Shown here: positions 1-6,516 of the stretch, one piece after another
Numbering within the stretch: position 1 is the stretch's first letter
How the letters are laid out: the number at the start of each line of letters is the position of its first letter
Assembly: GCA_036377055.1 (NCBI GenBank)
Contig: DASUZD010000180.1
Location: forward strand, 1-9,873
Source of the DNA: DASUZD01 sp036377055
GTDB taxonomy: Bacteria; Actinomycetota; Thermoleophilia; Gaiellales; Gaiellaceae
DNA length: 9,873 nt
Reading direction: 5' to 3'
Program-made: the position numbers and the translations under genes
The notes under the pieces: generated by a model
Database searches by the model: none
Seen by the model: the letters and a program-made list of their open reading frames with translations, nothing else
What the model was told of the DNA's origin: nothing

Positions 1-74
1 TAGGTGGTTGCCACGATCAGCGCGGCGACGAGACCGATGCCGACGAGCGCGAGGCGGGCGATCTGGCGGTTCAC
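1..74 (-). CDS. pbpA: Penicillin-binding protein (PbpA-like), N-terminal fragment
   Basis: Only the first 24 codons are in the window; the gene continues beyond its left edge. It starts at GTG (74-72), sharing the four bases GTGA with the stop of the preceding rodA-like gene. The visible peptide begins VNRQIARLALVGIG and runs into a hydrophobic stretch. That fits the short cytoplasmic N-terminus plus single membrane anchor of class B PBPs, which cross-link peptidoglycan as the transpeptidase partner of a SEDS glycosyltransferase. No catalytic motif is visible, so the identity rests on synteny (rodA followed by pbpA in actinobacteria) and the membrane-anchor pattern. It could be another anchored protein, but this is much the most likely reading. 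Confidence 0.6.
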   Translation of the reverse strand, partial: MNRQIARLALVGIGLVAALIVATT

Positions 75-1375
75 GCGCGCTCCGCGTTGGCCCGGTTGGA
101 GACCAGCAGGAGGCCCGCGAGCAGAACGAAGTTCGCGACGACGCTCGAGCCCCCGTAGCTGACGAACGGGAGCGTGATTCCGGTGAGCGGGATGATCCGG
201 AGGATCCCGCCCACGATGATGAACGTCTGCAGCGCGAAGGCGAAGGTCAGTCCCACAGCGAGCAGCTTCGAGAAGCCGTCCTCGGCGAGCATCGCTATCT
301 TCATCCCGCGCGCGACGACGAGCATGTAGACGAGGAGCAGTGCCGCCACGCCGACGAGCCCGAGCTCCTGGGCCAGCGCCGAATAGATGAAGTCGGTGTT
401 GAGGTACGGGATCAGCGGCTGCCCCGAGGTGGTCTCGAAGGTCCCCTTGCCGAGGCCGGTGCCGAACCAGTTTCCGTGCGCGACCGAGTAGAGCGACTTC
501 ACGAGCTGGTAGCTGGCGCAGTCCTGCCGCGGCAGCATCTTCCCGTTGATCCCGCAGTAGACGGCGTGATCGGTCCACGGGTGCAGCCAGATGGTGACGC
601 GGTCGCGCACGTGCGCCACGAGCTGGTAGACGCCTGCGGCGCCGCCGACGAAGAGCCCGGCGCCGAGGGCGACGTAGAGCAGCCGGCCGGTCGCCACGTA
701 GAGCATCGCCAGGAAGATTCCGAAGTAGAGGAGCGCGCTACCCAGGTCGTTCGTCTCGACCAGGACGAGCATCGCGCCGCCCCAGATCACGAGCAGCGGC
801 CCGATGTCCTTGAGCCGGAACTGCGCGAGCATCTCGCGCTTCTCGCGCAGGTAGCCGGCGAGGAAGACGATCAGCATCAGCTTCGCCAGCTCCCCGGGCT
901 GGAACTGAAGCGAGCCGACGTGGACCCAGAGGCGCGCGCCGTTCACCGTCGTCCCGAGGCCGGGAAGGGCGGGCAGGACGAGGAGCCCGATCGCCGTCAG
1001 CCCGAAGAGGTACTTGTAGCTCTCGAGCCTGCGGTAGTCGCCGCGGAGGAGGATCAGCACGCCCGCGAACAACCCGACGCCGACCACCACCCAGAGCCCT
1101 TGGCGAAACGCGTCGTCCGGGTTGAGCCGGTAGATCTCGGTCACGCCGATCGCCGTGAGGAGGCCCGCGATCGGGAGCAGGTACGGGTCCGCATTCGGGA
1201 CGGTCAGCCGCGCGGCGACGTGGGCGACCGCATACAGGCCGAGGAAGAACACGGCGTAGGTCAGCGACTTCAACGAGACGACGTGGCTCCGCGCGATGTA
1301 GACGCTCGCGAAGCCGACGCCGGTGAGCACGCCGACGACGATCAGGAACAGGAGCTCGCGGTTGCGAGGCCGCAC
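71..1375 (-). CDS. rodA: SEDS-family peptidoglycan glycosyltransferase (RodA/FtsW/SpoVE)
   Basis: A 434-residue polytopic membrane protein of the SEDS family, which polymerises lipid II into glycan strands. Visible family marks are the NGARLW...QFQPGELAK block (about residues 145-165), the NDLGSALL block (209-216), TGLGKG (306-311), LNTDFIYSALAQELGLVG (325-342) and the C-terminal signature LPFVSYGGSS (402-411). Synteny with PP2C phosphatase upstream and a PBP downstream favours the RodA branch over cell-division FtsW, but sequence alone does not settle this. The start is GTG at 1375; a GGAGGGGG Shine-Dalgarno (1385-1392) sits 9 bases upstream and just after the phosphatase stop. The 3' end overlaps the PBP start by four bases. 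One oddity is a short extracellular insertion with two cysteines (Cys274, Cys286) in the large loop, absent from the mycobacterial RodA as I recall it. Confidence 0.95.
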   Translation of the reverse strand: MRPRNRELLFLIVVGVLTGVGFASVYIARSHVVSLKSLTYAVFFLGLYAVAHVAARLTVPNADPYLLPIAGLLTAIGVTEIYRLNPDDAFRQGLWVVVGVGLFAGVLILLRGDYRRLESYKYLFGLTAIGLLVLPALPGLGTTVNGARLWVHVGSLQFQPGELAKLMLIVFLAGYLREKREMLAQFRLKDIGPLLVIWGGAMLVLVETNDLGSALLYFGIFLAMLYVATGRLLYVALGAGLFVGGAAGVYQLVAHVRDRVTIWLHPWTDHAVYCGINGKMLPRQDCASYQLVKSLYSVAHGNWFGTGLGKGTFETTSGQPLIPYLNTDFIYSALAQELGLVGVAALLLVYMLVVARGMKIAMLAEDGFSKLLAVGLTFAFALQTFIIVGGILRIIPLTGITLPFVSYGGSSVVANFVLLAGLLLVSNRANAERA

Positions 1376-1395
1376 TGGGCTGCGCCCCCTCCGCG

Positions 1396-2388
1396 CTAGC
1401 GCGAGAGCAGGTAGATCACGACCGCGGCCACGATAGCGGCGATGACGAGCGCGATGAGCAGGGCACGGCGCGGCGAGCGGCGTGCCGGCCGATCCTCCCG
1501 CTCGCGCTCGCGGAACGGCGCGACGGCGTGCTCTGGCGCCGGTTCCGCGATCCGCTCGATCTCCTCCGGAGGGACGACCATCGTGGTCACGGCCGGCACG
1601 CGGTCGACCTCGGTCAGCGTGTCTTCGTCCTCCGGCCGCGAGACGCCCGGATCGGCGGCCGGGAGGCGCGCCGTCTCCTCGCCCGGGGCGGTGATCTCGA
1701 ACGCGACGACGGTGATGTTGTCGTCGCCCCCCGCCTTGTTGGCCGCCCCGATCAGGGCCCGCGCGGCCGCGTCGAGGTCGCCGCGGTTGCGCTCGACGAG
1801 CGCGAGGATCCTCGCGTCGTCGACCATCGAGTAGAGCCCGTCGGAGCAGAGCAGGAAGATGTCGCCGGAACGCGTCTCCTGCGTGAAGGTGTCGACGTCG
1901 ACTTCCGGATCGGTCCCGAGCGCGCGCGTGATGACCGAGCGCTGCGGGTGGCTCTCGGCCTCCTCCGGCGCGAGCCTGCCGCTACGGACGAGCTCGCCGA
2001 CCAGCGAGTGGTCCTCCGTCAGCTGGATCAGCTCGCCGTCGCGGACGAGGTACGCGCGCGAGTCGCCGACGTGTCCGAAGCGGACGCGTCCGTCCTCGAG
2101 GAGCGCGACCGTCAGCGTCGTTCCCATCCCCGATGTCGCCGAGTCCTCGGCCGAGCGACGGTAGACCCGTTGGTTCGCCTCCTGGATCAGCGTCTCGACC
2201 GCCCCCTCGCCGGTGTCGCCCTCGCGGGGCCCCTCCCGGAGCGCCTCGGCCGCGAGCGCCGAGGCGACCTCGCCTGCGTTCGCGCCTCCCATCCCGTCGA
2301 CGACCGCGAAGACGGGCGGTCCAAGCACGTACATGTCCTCGTTGTGTCGGCGCTTGCGGCCGGTATCAGAGAGGGCGACGGTTCTCAC
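1396..2388 (-). CDS. pstP: PP2C-family Ser/Thr protein phosphatase, membrane anchored (PstP-like)
   Basis: A 330-residue metal-dependent phosphatase expected to reverse the phosphorylation made by the operon's Ser/Thr kinase. PP2C motifs are in order: RKRRHNED (11-18), VVDGMGG (29-35), SGMGTTL (86-92), GHVGDSRAY (105-113), LTEDHS (123-128), LLCSDGL (179-185) and GGDDNIT (220-226). Together they supply the metal-binding aspartates. A charged, Pro-rich linker (about 235-307) leads to one C-terminal transmembrane helix (about 308-328), and the protein ends two residues later. It therefore lacks the extracellular domain found after the helix in mycobacterial PstP. The frame is open further upstream to 2511, but that part overlaps the FHA gene. 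GTG at 2388 overlaps the fhaB stop (GTGA), follows a GAGGT ribosome site, and begins RTVALSDTG, the usual family N-terminus. Confidence 0.95.
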   Translation of the reverse strand: MRTVALSDTGRKRRHNEDMYVLGPPVFAVVDGMGGANAGEVASALAAEALREGPREGDTGEGAVETLIQEANQRVYRRSAEDSATSGMGTTLTVALLEDGRVRFGHVGDSRAYLVRDGELIQLTEDHSLVGELVRSGRLAPEEAESHPQRSVITRALGTDPEVDVDTFTQETRSGDIFLLCSDGLYSMVDDARILALVERNRGDLDAAARALIGAANKAGGDDNITVVAFEITAPGEETARLPAADPGVSRPEDEDTLTEVDRVPAVTTMVVPPEEIERIAEPAPEHAVAPFREREREDRPARRSPRRALLIALVIAAIVAAVVIYLLSR

Positions 2389-2867
2389 AGCTCGAACCTC
2401 AGGTCGGTCTGGCCGATGCGGACGACGTCTCCCGCCGCCAGCTTCCGCGGGCGCTGGATCCGCGCGCCGTTCACGAAGGTGCCGTTCGTCGAGCCCACGT
2501 CGATCACCCATACCCCATCGCGCCGCGGGTCAAAGCGTGCGTGCTCGGCCGAGGCGAACTCGTCGCCTTCGAGCTCGACGTCGTTCTGCTCGCCGCGTCC
2601 CACGGTCAGCGGCGCCGAGTTAAGCACGACATCGGAGCCGGCGTCCAGCGCAGGGCTCTTCACGACGACGAGCCGCCCGGTCGGGCCGACGGTCGCCGTG
2701 CGGATCGCCGCTCCGGCTTCGGGCGCGAGGATGAAGCTCTCCTGCGGGAGCCGCAGGTCGCGCGTCGCCGACCGCACGATCCGCCAGATGAAGAGGTAGA
2801 GCAGGACGAGGAAGACGATCTTGAGGAGGAGCAGGACCTCCTCGACGGCGACGGATCCGGGCGTCAC
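2385..2867 (-). CDS. fhaB: FhaB-like membrane-anchored FHA-domain protein
   Basis: A 160-residue protein with one N-terminal transmembrane helix (about 11-30), a basic stretch, and a C-terminal FHA domain (about 85-155). The FHA domain shows the phosphothreonine-binding pattern: VGR (89-91), the serine/histidine pair in FASAEH (104-109), and GSTNGTFVNG (125-134). FHA domains bind phosphothreonine peptides; the mycobacterial homologue (FipA/FhaB) acts in septal assembly, which is family knowledge. The start GTG (2867) overlaps the fhaA stop as GTGA and is preceded by AGAAGGA. The same frame is open upstream to 3068, but that extension is Arg-rich shadow sequence opposite fhaA. Length and architecture match the actinobacterial family closely. 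Confidence 0.9.
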   Translation of the reverse strand: MTPGSVAVEEVLLLLKIVFLVLLYLFIWRIVRSATRDLRLPQESFILAPEAGAAIRTATVGPTGRLVVVKSPALDAGSDVVLNSAPLTVGRGEQNDVELEGDEFASAEHARFDPRRDGVWVIDVGSTNGTFVNGARIQRPRKLAAGDVVRIGQTDLRFEL

Positions 2868-3631
2868 GGTCCTTCTCGGTTGAAGACGAGCTCGGTCGTC
2901 CCGATCGTGACGCGGTCGCCGTCGGCGAGCTTCGCCCGCTGCGTCCGCTTGCCGTTGACGTCCAGGCCGTTCGTCGAGCCGAGGTCGACGACCCAGAAGG
3001 CGTCTCCCTCGCGCCGGAGCTCGGCGTGGCGCCGCGAGGCGTTCGGGTCGGCGACCTGGATGTCGCACTCCTTCGACCGGCCGATGACGGCGCGCCGGCC
3101 CTCGAGCTCGTGCGTCCTGCCGTTCACGGTCAGCGTCGCGCGCACCGGCTCGATGCCGAGCTCGACCGGCGAAGCGGCCTCGGTCGGCACGCTCGGCGGG
3201 GCCGGCTTGTACACCATCGTCTGGCCGGGCGTCGCCGGTACGCGCGGCGCGTCGCCTCGCTTCGGCTGCACCATCCGCGTCGCGATGCCGAACTCGCCGA
3301 GCGCGAGGTCGTCGTCGGTCTCCAGCAGGACGCGCGGCGCGGAGAGCATCGCGTAGCGCTCCCGGCGCGCGTGCTCGGCCAGATGGTCGCGCAGCTCGTC
3401 GAGCAGCGAGCCCTCGTACGAGGAGAACTGCTCGCGGTCCTGCGGCGCGAGGTAGACCGTGTACTCGTTCGGGACGTACACCCGCGAGACGGAGACGGTG
3501 CGGTGGTCGTCCATCTCCTTCGCGAGCTTCCGTGCGAGCTCGACCGGCTGGACGTTCGTGCGGAACGCGCGTCCGAAGACGCCCTCGATCACGCCTTCGA
3601 TGCGCTGCTCGATCGACCGCAGGAACGACAC
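2864..3631 (-). CDS. fhaA: FhaA-like protein: DUF3662 N-terminal domain plus C-terminal FHA domain
   Basis: A 255-residue soluble adaptor. Residues 1-120 match the FhaA N-terminal (DUF3662) domain, beginning SFLRSIEQRIEGVIEGVFGR and including QPVELARKLAKEMD and VPNEYTVYLAP. Residues 165-250 form an FHA domain with GRSKECDI (184-191), the phospho-binding SRRH (199-202), and GSTNGLDVNG (218-227). The linker of about 45 residues contains TPGQTMVYKP, a candidate phosphothreonine site. Mycobacterial FhaA is about twice as long because of a far longer linker, so this is a compact form. In mycobacteria FhaA binds phosphorylated partners of the peptidoglycan machinery, including the MviN pseudokinase domain (family knowledge). 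The start is GTG at 3631, 31 bases after the kinase stop, with only a weak ribosome site; the conserved N-terminus supports it. Confidence 0.93.
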   Translation of the reverse strand: MSFLRSIEQRIEGVIEGVFGRAFRTNVQPVELARKLAKEMDDHRTVSVSRVYVPNEYTVYLAPQDREQFSSYEGSLLDELRDHLAEHARRERYAMLSAPRVLLETDDDLALGEFGIATRMVQPKRGDAPRVPATPGQTMVYKPAPPSVPTEAASPVELGIEPVRATLTVNGRTHELEGRRAVIGRSKECDIQVADPNASRRHAELRREGDAFWVVDLGSTNGLDVNGKRTQRAKLADGDRVTIGTTELVFNREGP

Positions 3632-3662
3632 GCCCGCAATCTTGCCCGTTCGGCCGGCTCGG

Positions 3663-5291
3663 CTACCGCCGGTCGATCGCCAGCACGCCGCACGTGAGCC
3701 AGGCGGCGGCGACGATCGGCGCCGCCGCTGCGTGCGGCGCGAGCAGCAGAGGCGCGGCGATCAGCCATGCCCCGACGGCGGCGACGTCCCACCGCCCGCG
3801 CGCCGCCGCGTAGGGCAGCGCGGCGGCCGCGAGCCCGAGCGCGAGCGCCGCGAGGGGGAGGGCGGGTCGCGCCTCGAGGAATCGCCAGAGGACGCCGGCG
3901 ACCGCGAACGGATCGCGTTCGCGCGCCAGCCCGAGCGTGTGCGGCGAGGCGCCCGCGCCGAACGGGAGGTCGACGCCGCGGAGGCCCGCGACGGCAGCGG
4001 CGACGAGCACCGCGGCAGTCGCCTGCGCGAAGCGGCGGACCGGCGACCGGACGAGCCGGCCGAGGGCGAGCGGCACGAGCCCGAGCGCGAGCACGGGGGC
4101 GATGAGCGGCCCGAGCGCGAACGCGAGGCCGCTTCGCGGCTCCCGCCACGAGAGCGCGAGCCAGGCGAGCGCGACGCCGGAGTAGAGGAGCGAGAGCCCG
4201 AGCGAGAGGTTCCCGAGCGGGAAGACCGGCGCGGCGAGCGCGATCGCGAGGCCGGCGCGTTCGCGCAGCAGCGTGGCGAGGAACGCGAGCGCGGCAAGCC
4301 CGAGCGGCCAGCCGTGCGGGTAGAACGGCAGCGCGGCCGCGCCCCAGCCCGTCGCGAGCGCGGCGGCCGCGGCGGGAAGGAGCGCCTGAGGCGGCCGGCG
4401 GAGGGAGATCCGCGGCGCGACGCTCCGCCGCTCGCGCTCCTCGAAGCCGAGGCGCAGCGCCTGCGCGAGCCGGCCCGCCGGCGGGCGCCCCCCGGGGTCG
4501 AGTGCGAGCGCGCGGTCGATCGCGGCGGTGAGGCGCCGCGGCAGGTCCGGGCGCACGCTTGCGAGCGGCGGCGCGCCCGCCTGGATCGCGCGCGCCGTAT
4601 CGAGCAGCGACGAGGCCCAGAACGGGTGCATTCCAGCGAGCGCCTCCCAGAGGAGGACGCCGACCGCCCACACGTCTCCGGCCGGTCCGGCCTGCCGGCC
4701 CGCGAGTCGCTCGGGTGGGATGTAGGCGAGGGTTCCGGGGACGTCGCCGACGGCCGTCAGCGTGTCCGCCTCCTCCATTCGGGCGAGGCCGAAGTCGAGC
4801 AGGCGGACGGAGATCCCTTCGCCGTCGACGAGCAGCACGTTCGCCGGCTTCACGTCCCGGTGGACCACGCCGTTTGCGTGCGCGTGGGCGAGACCTTCGA
4901 GGACTTGCGCGGCGGCTTCCACGGCCGAGCGGTCGTCGAGCTCGCCCGCTCGCATCGTCTCGCGCAGCGTTCGCCCGGGCGCGTACTCATACGCGATATA
5001 CACGTGCGTCGAGTCGCTCCTGCACGCGTACGCGCGCAGGCAGCGCTCGTGCCGGAGCTCGGCGGCGACAGCGGCCTCGCGCTCGGCGCGCGGGCCGGCC
5101 TTGCCCTCGCGCGCGACGATCTTGAGCGCGACGTCGAGCCCCGTCGTCTCGTCGCGCGCGAGCCAGACCGAGCCCGAGCCGCCGTTGCCGAGCGGGCGGA
5201 GCGGGCGGTAGCGGTCGAGAACGAGCTCCCTCGGAGCGGCGGTGGTCGCTGCTTCTGCCATGCGGTAGGCCACGGTTCGGCCACGGCGCAT
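3663..5291 (-). CDS. Hanks-type Ser/Thr protein kinase with polytopic C-terminal membrane domain
   Basis: A 542-residue protein. Residues about 28-285 form a complete, probably active kinase domain: glycine loop LGNGGSGSVW (34-43), VALKIV with the ATP-site lysine (Lys57), HRDVKPANVLL (144-154), DFG (166-168), the activation loop with DTLTAV (176-181) and VPGTLAYIPPE (184-194), and GDVWAVGVLLWE. The remaining roughly 230 residues are very hydrophobic with roughly eight to ten membrane segments and short Arg-rich loops. There are no PASTA repeats. It heads the FHA-phosphatase-RodA-PBP operon, so those products are its likely partners. Start choice: ATG at 5291 has GAGGA four bases upstream; ATG at 5261 (beginning MAEAATTAAP, 532 residues) has no ribosome site but lies closer to the conserved domain. 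The frame upstream of 5291 runs antisense to the divergent gene and is not coding. Confidence 0.88.
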   Translation of the reverse strand: MRRGRTVAYRMAEAATTAAPRELVLDRYRPLRPLGNGGSGSVWLARDETTGLDVALKIVAREGKAGPRAEREAAVAAELRHERCLRAYACRSDSTHVYIAYEYAPGRTLRETMRAGELDDRSAVEAAAQVLEGLAHAHANGVVHRDVKPANVLLVDGEGISVRLLDFGLARMEEADTLTAVGDVPGTLAYIPPERLAGRQAGPAGDVWAVGVLLWEALAGMHPFWASSLLDTARAIQAGAPPLASVRPDLPRRLTAAIDRALALDPGGRPPAGRLAQALRLGFEERERRSVAPRISLRRPPQALLPAAAAALATGWGAAALPFYPHGWPLGLAALAFLATLLRERAGLAIALAAPVFPLGNLSLGLSLLYSGVALAWLALSWREPRSGLAFALGPLIAPVLALGLVPLALGRLVRSPVRRFAQATAAVLVAAAVAGLRGVDLPFGAGASPHTLGLARERDPFAVAGVLWRFLEARPALPLAALALGLAAAALPYAAARGRWDVAAVGAWLIAAPLLLAPHAAAAPIVAAAWLTCGVLAIDRR

Positions 5292-5351
5292 GGGTTCCTC
5301 TGCCGACAGGGCCAGTGGGTACAGTTGTCCGGCTGCGGCGCCAGCGCCCCC
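5292..5351. promoter_or_regulatory. Divergent intergenic region with promoters for both operons
   Basis: These 60 bases separate the kinase start (minus) from the unrecognised membrane protein (plus), so promoters for both directions should lie here or just inside the genes. On the plus strand TACAGT (5320-5325) fits an actinobacterial -10 and would put transcription start roughly 20 bases before the ATG at 5352. No convincing -35 is seen in either direction. No clear ribosome site precedes 5352 either. Confidence 0.35.
5296..5300 (-). promoter_or_regulatory. Shine-Dalgarno that favours the longer kinase start
   Basis: Read on the minus strand this is GAGGA, followed by ACCC and then ATG. 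It is the only good ribosome site near the two candidate kinase starts and is the reason for choosing 5291 over 5261. Confidence 0.45.
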
Positions 5352-6509
5352 ATGACCGAGCGCGACTCCGACATCGACTTCGACTTCTTCGACGAGCCGG
5401 AGACCCAGGAGACGACGCAGCGGCGGCGGCCCCCGCGTGAGGGTGGCCCCCGCGGCCCCCGGCGCACGGGCGGGCCCGGCCGCGCGATCGGCGTCCCGAC
5501 CGGTCTCACGCCGCTCCTGCGCCTGACACTGCTCGTCGTCTTCGCGATCTTCGTCATCGTCGTCCTCGTGCTCTGGATTCAGAGCTGCCAGGGCGCGAGC
5601 AAGCGCAGCGAGTTCTCGAGCTACATGTCCAAGGTCGACTCGATCGCGCGGGGCTCGGTCGGCGTCGGCAAGCAGCTGAACGACGCGCTGACGACGCCGG
5701 GGATCAAGGAGAGCGACCTCGAGACGAAGCTGAACGGCCTCGCGCAGCAGCAGTCGCAGTACGCGGACCAGGCGGCCCGGATCGATCCGCCCGGCCAGCT
5801 CCGGCCCGAGCACCAGCACCTGATCGAGGTGCTCCAGCTGCGCTCGAGCGGCATCTCGCGCCTCTCGGACGCGTTCCGGCAGACCGCGAAGTCGAAGAGC
5901 GCGACCGTCGCCGCGCGGCTGCTCGCCGACCAGGCGAACCTCCTCGTCGCGAGCGACGTCAACTACGACTTCTACTTCCGCGACCCGACGCTGCGCGAGC
6001 TCAAGCGCCAGCAGATCACCGGCGTCTCCGTCCCCGACTCGAACTTCCTCTCGAGCCCAGACCTGGCGACGGTCGCGTCGCTCAAGCCGGTCTGGCAGCG
6101 CATTCAGGGCGCGGCGACCGGCGCGAAGCCGACGGGCCTGCACGGAACGGGCCTCGTCGGGGTGCGCGCGCTGCCGACCGGGCAGCAGCTCTCGACCTCG
6201 ACCGAGACGACGGTGACCGCGTCGACCGAGCTCGCGTTCGAGGTGTCCGTCAAGGACACGGGCGACGCCCAGGAGCTTCGGATTCCCGTGAAGCTCACGA
6301 TCGAGGCGACGCCGAAGCCGATCGTGAAGACCGGCACGATCAACGTGATCAACCCCGGCGAGACGAAGACGGTGACGTTCCACATCACAGAGCAGCCGCC
6401 GTTCGGCACGCCGACGCGGATCAAGGTCGAGGTGCAGCCGGTCCCGGCGGAGAAGACGATCTCGAACAACTCCGCCGAGTACCCGGTGATCTTTTCGCTC
6501 GGGGGCTGA
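5352..6509 (+). CDS. Unrecognised single-pass membrane protein with extracellular beta-sandwich-like C-terminus
   Basis: A 385-residue protein that I cannot assign to a named family. Residues 1-22 are strongly acidic (DSDIDFDFFDEPETQE). Residues 24-45 are Arg/Pro/Gly-rich, followed by one transmembrane helix (about 54-76, ending in WIQSCQ). The exported part begins with a helical, Gln-rich region (about 85-255, with YADQAARIDPPGQL, DVNYDFYFRDPTL and LKPVWQRIQGA). It ends with a strand-rich domain (about 285-380) resembling an adhesin or CARDB-type beta sandwich: ELAFEVSVKDTGD, INPGETKTVTFHI, RIKVEVQPV. The cytoplasmic tail next to a divergent kinase operon could be a phosphorylation or FHA partner, but that is inference. 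The last 14 codons are duplicated downstream. Upstream frame in the same phase (from 3459) lies antisense to the kinase and is not part of the gene. Confidence 0.85.
   Translation: MTERDSDIDFDFFDEPETQETTQRRRPPREGGPRGPRRTGGPGRAIGVPTGLTPLLRLTLLVVFAIFVIVVLVLWIQSCQGASKRSEFSSYMSKVDSIARGSVGVGKQLNDALTTPGIKESDLETKLNGLAQQQSQYADQAARIDPPGQLRPEHQHLIEVLQLRSSGISRLSDAFRQTAKSKSATVAARLLADQANLLVASDVNYDFYFRDPTLRELKRQQITGVSVPDSNFLSSPDLATVASLKPVWQRIQGAATGAKPTGLHGTGLVGVRALPTGQQLSTSTETTVTASTELAFEVSVKDTGDAQELRIPVKLTIEATPKPIVKTGTINVINPGETKTVTFHITEQPPFGTPTRIKVEVQPVPAEKTISNNSAEYPVIFSLGG
6468..6509 (+). repeat. Direct repeat copy 1: last 14 codons of the membrane protein gene
   Basis: This segment encodes NSAEYPVIFSLGG plus stop at the authentic 3' end of the 385-residue protein. 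It matches 6640-6681 at 38 of 42 bases. All four mismatches fall at third codon positions and are synonymous: TCC/TCG, GTG/GTC, TTT/TTC, GGG/GGA. Confidence 0.95.
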
Positions 6510-6516
6510 TGTGCTG

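Noticed and set aside
8..1399. Plus-strand open frame of 463 codons opposite the SEDS gene
   Set aside because: Its product is low-complexity Arg/Glu/Asp-rich, typical of antisense frames in GC-rich DNA, while the minus strand encodes a clear SEDS protein.
2133..3356. Plus-strand frame of 407 codons opposite the FHA genes
   Set aside because: Arg/Pro/Ser-rich composition without a recognisable domain, whereas the opposite strand holds two FHA proteins with intact motifs.
3459..5351. Long upstream extension of the plus-strand membrane protein frame (to 1016 codons)
   Set aside because: It lies antisense to FhaA and the kinase and is Arg/Glu-rich without domains; the acidic N-terminus and helix start properly from ATG 5352.
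5292..6383. Upstream extension of the kinase frame to 906 codons
   Set aside because: It is the antisense shadow of the membrane protein gene; the kinase domain begins shortly after ATG 5291/5261.
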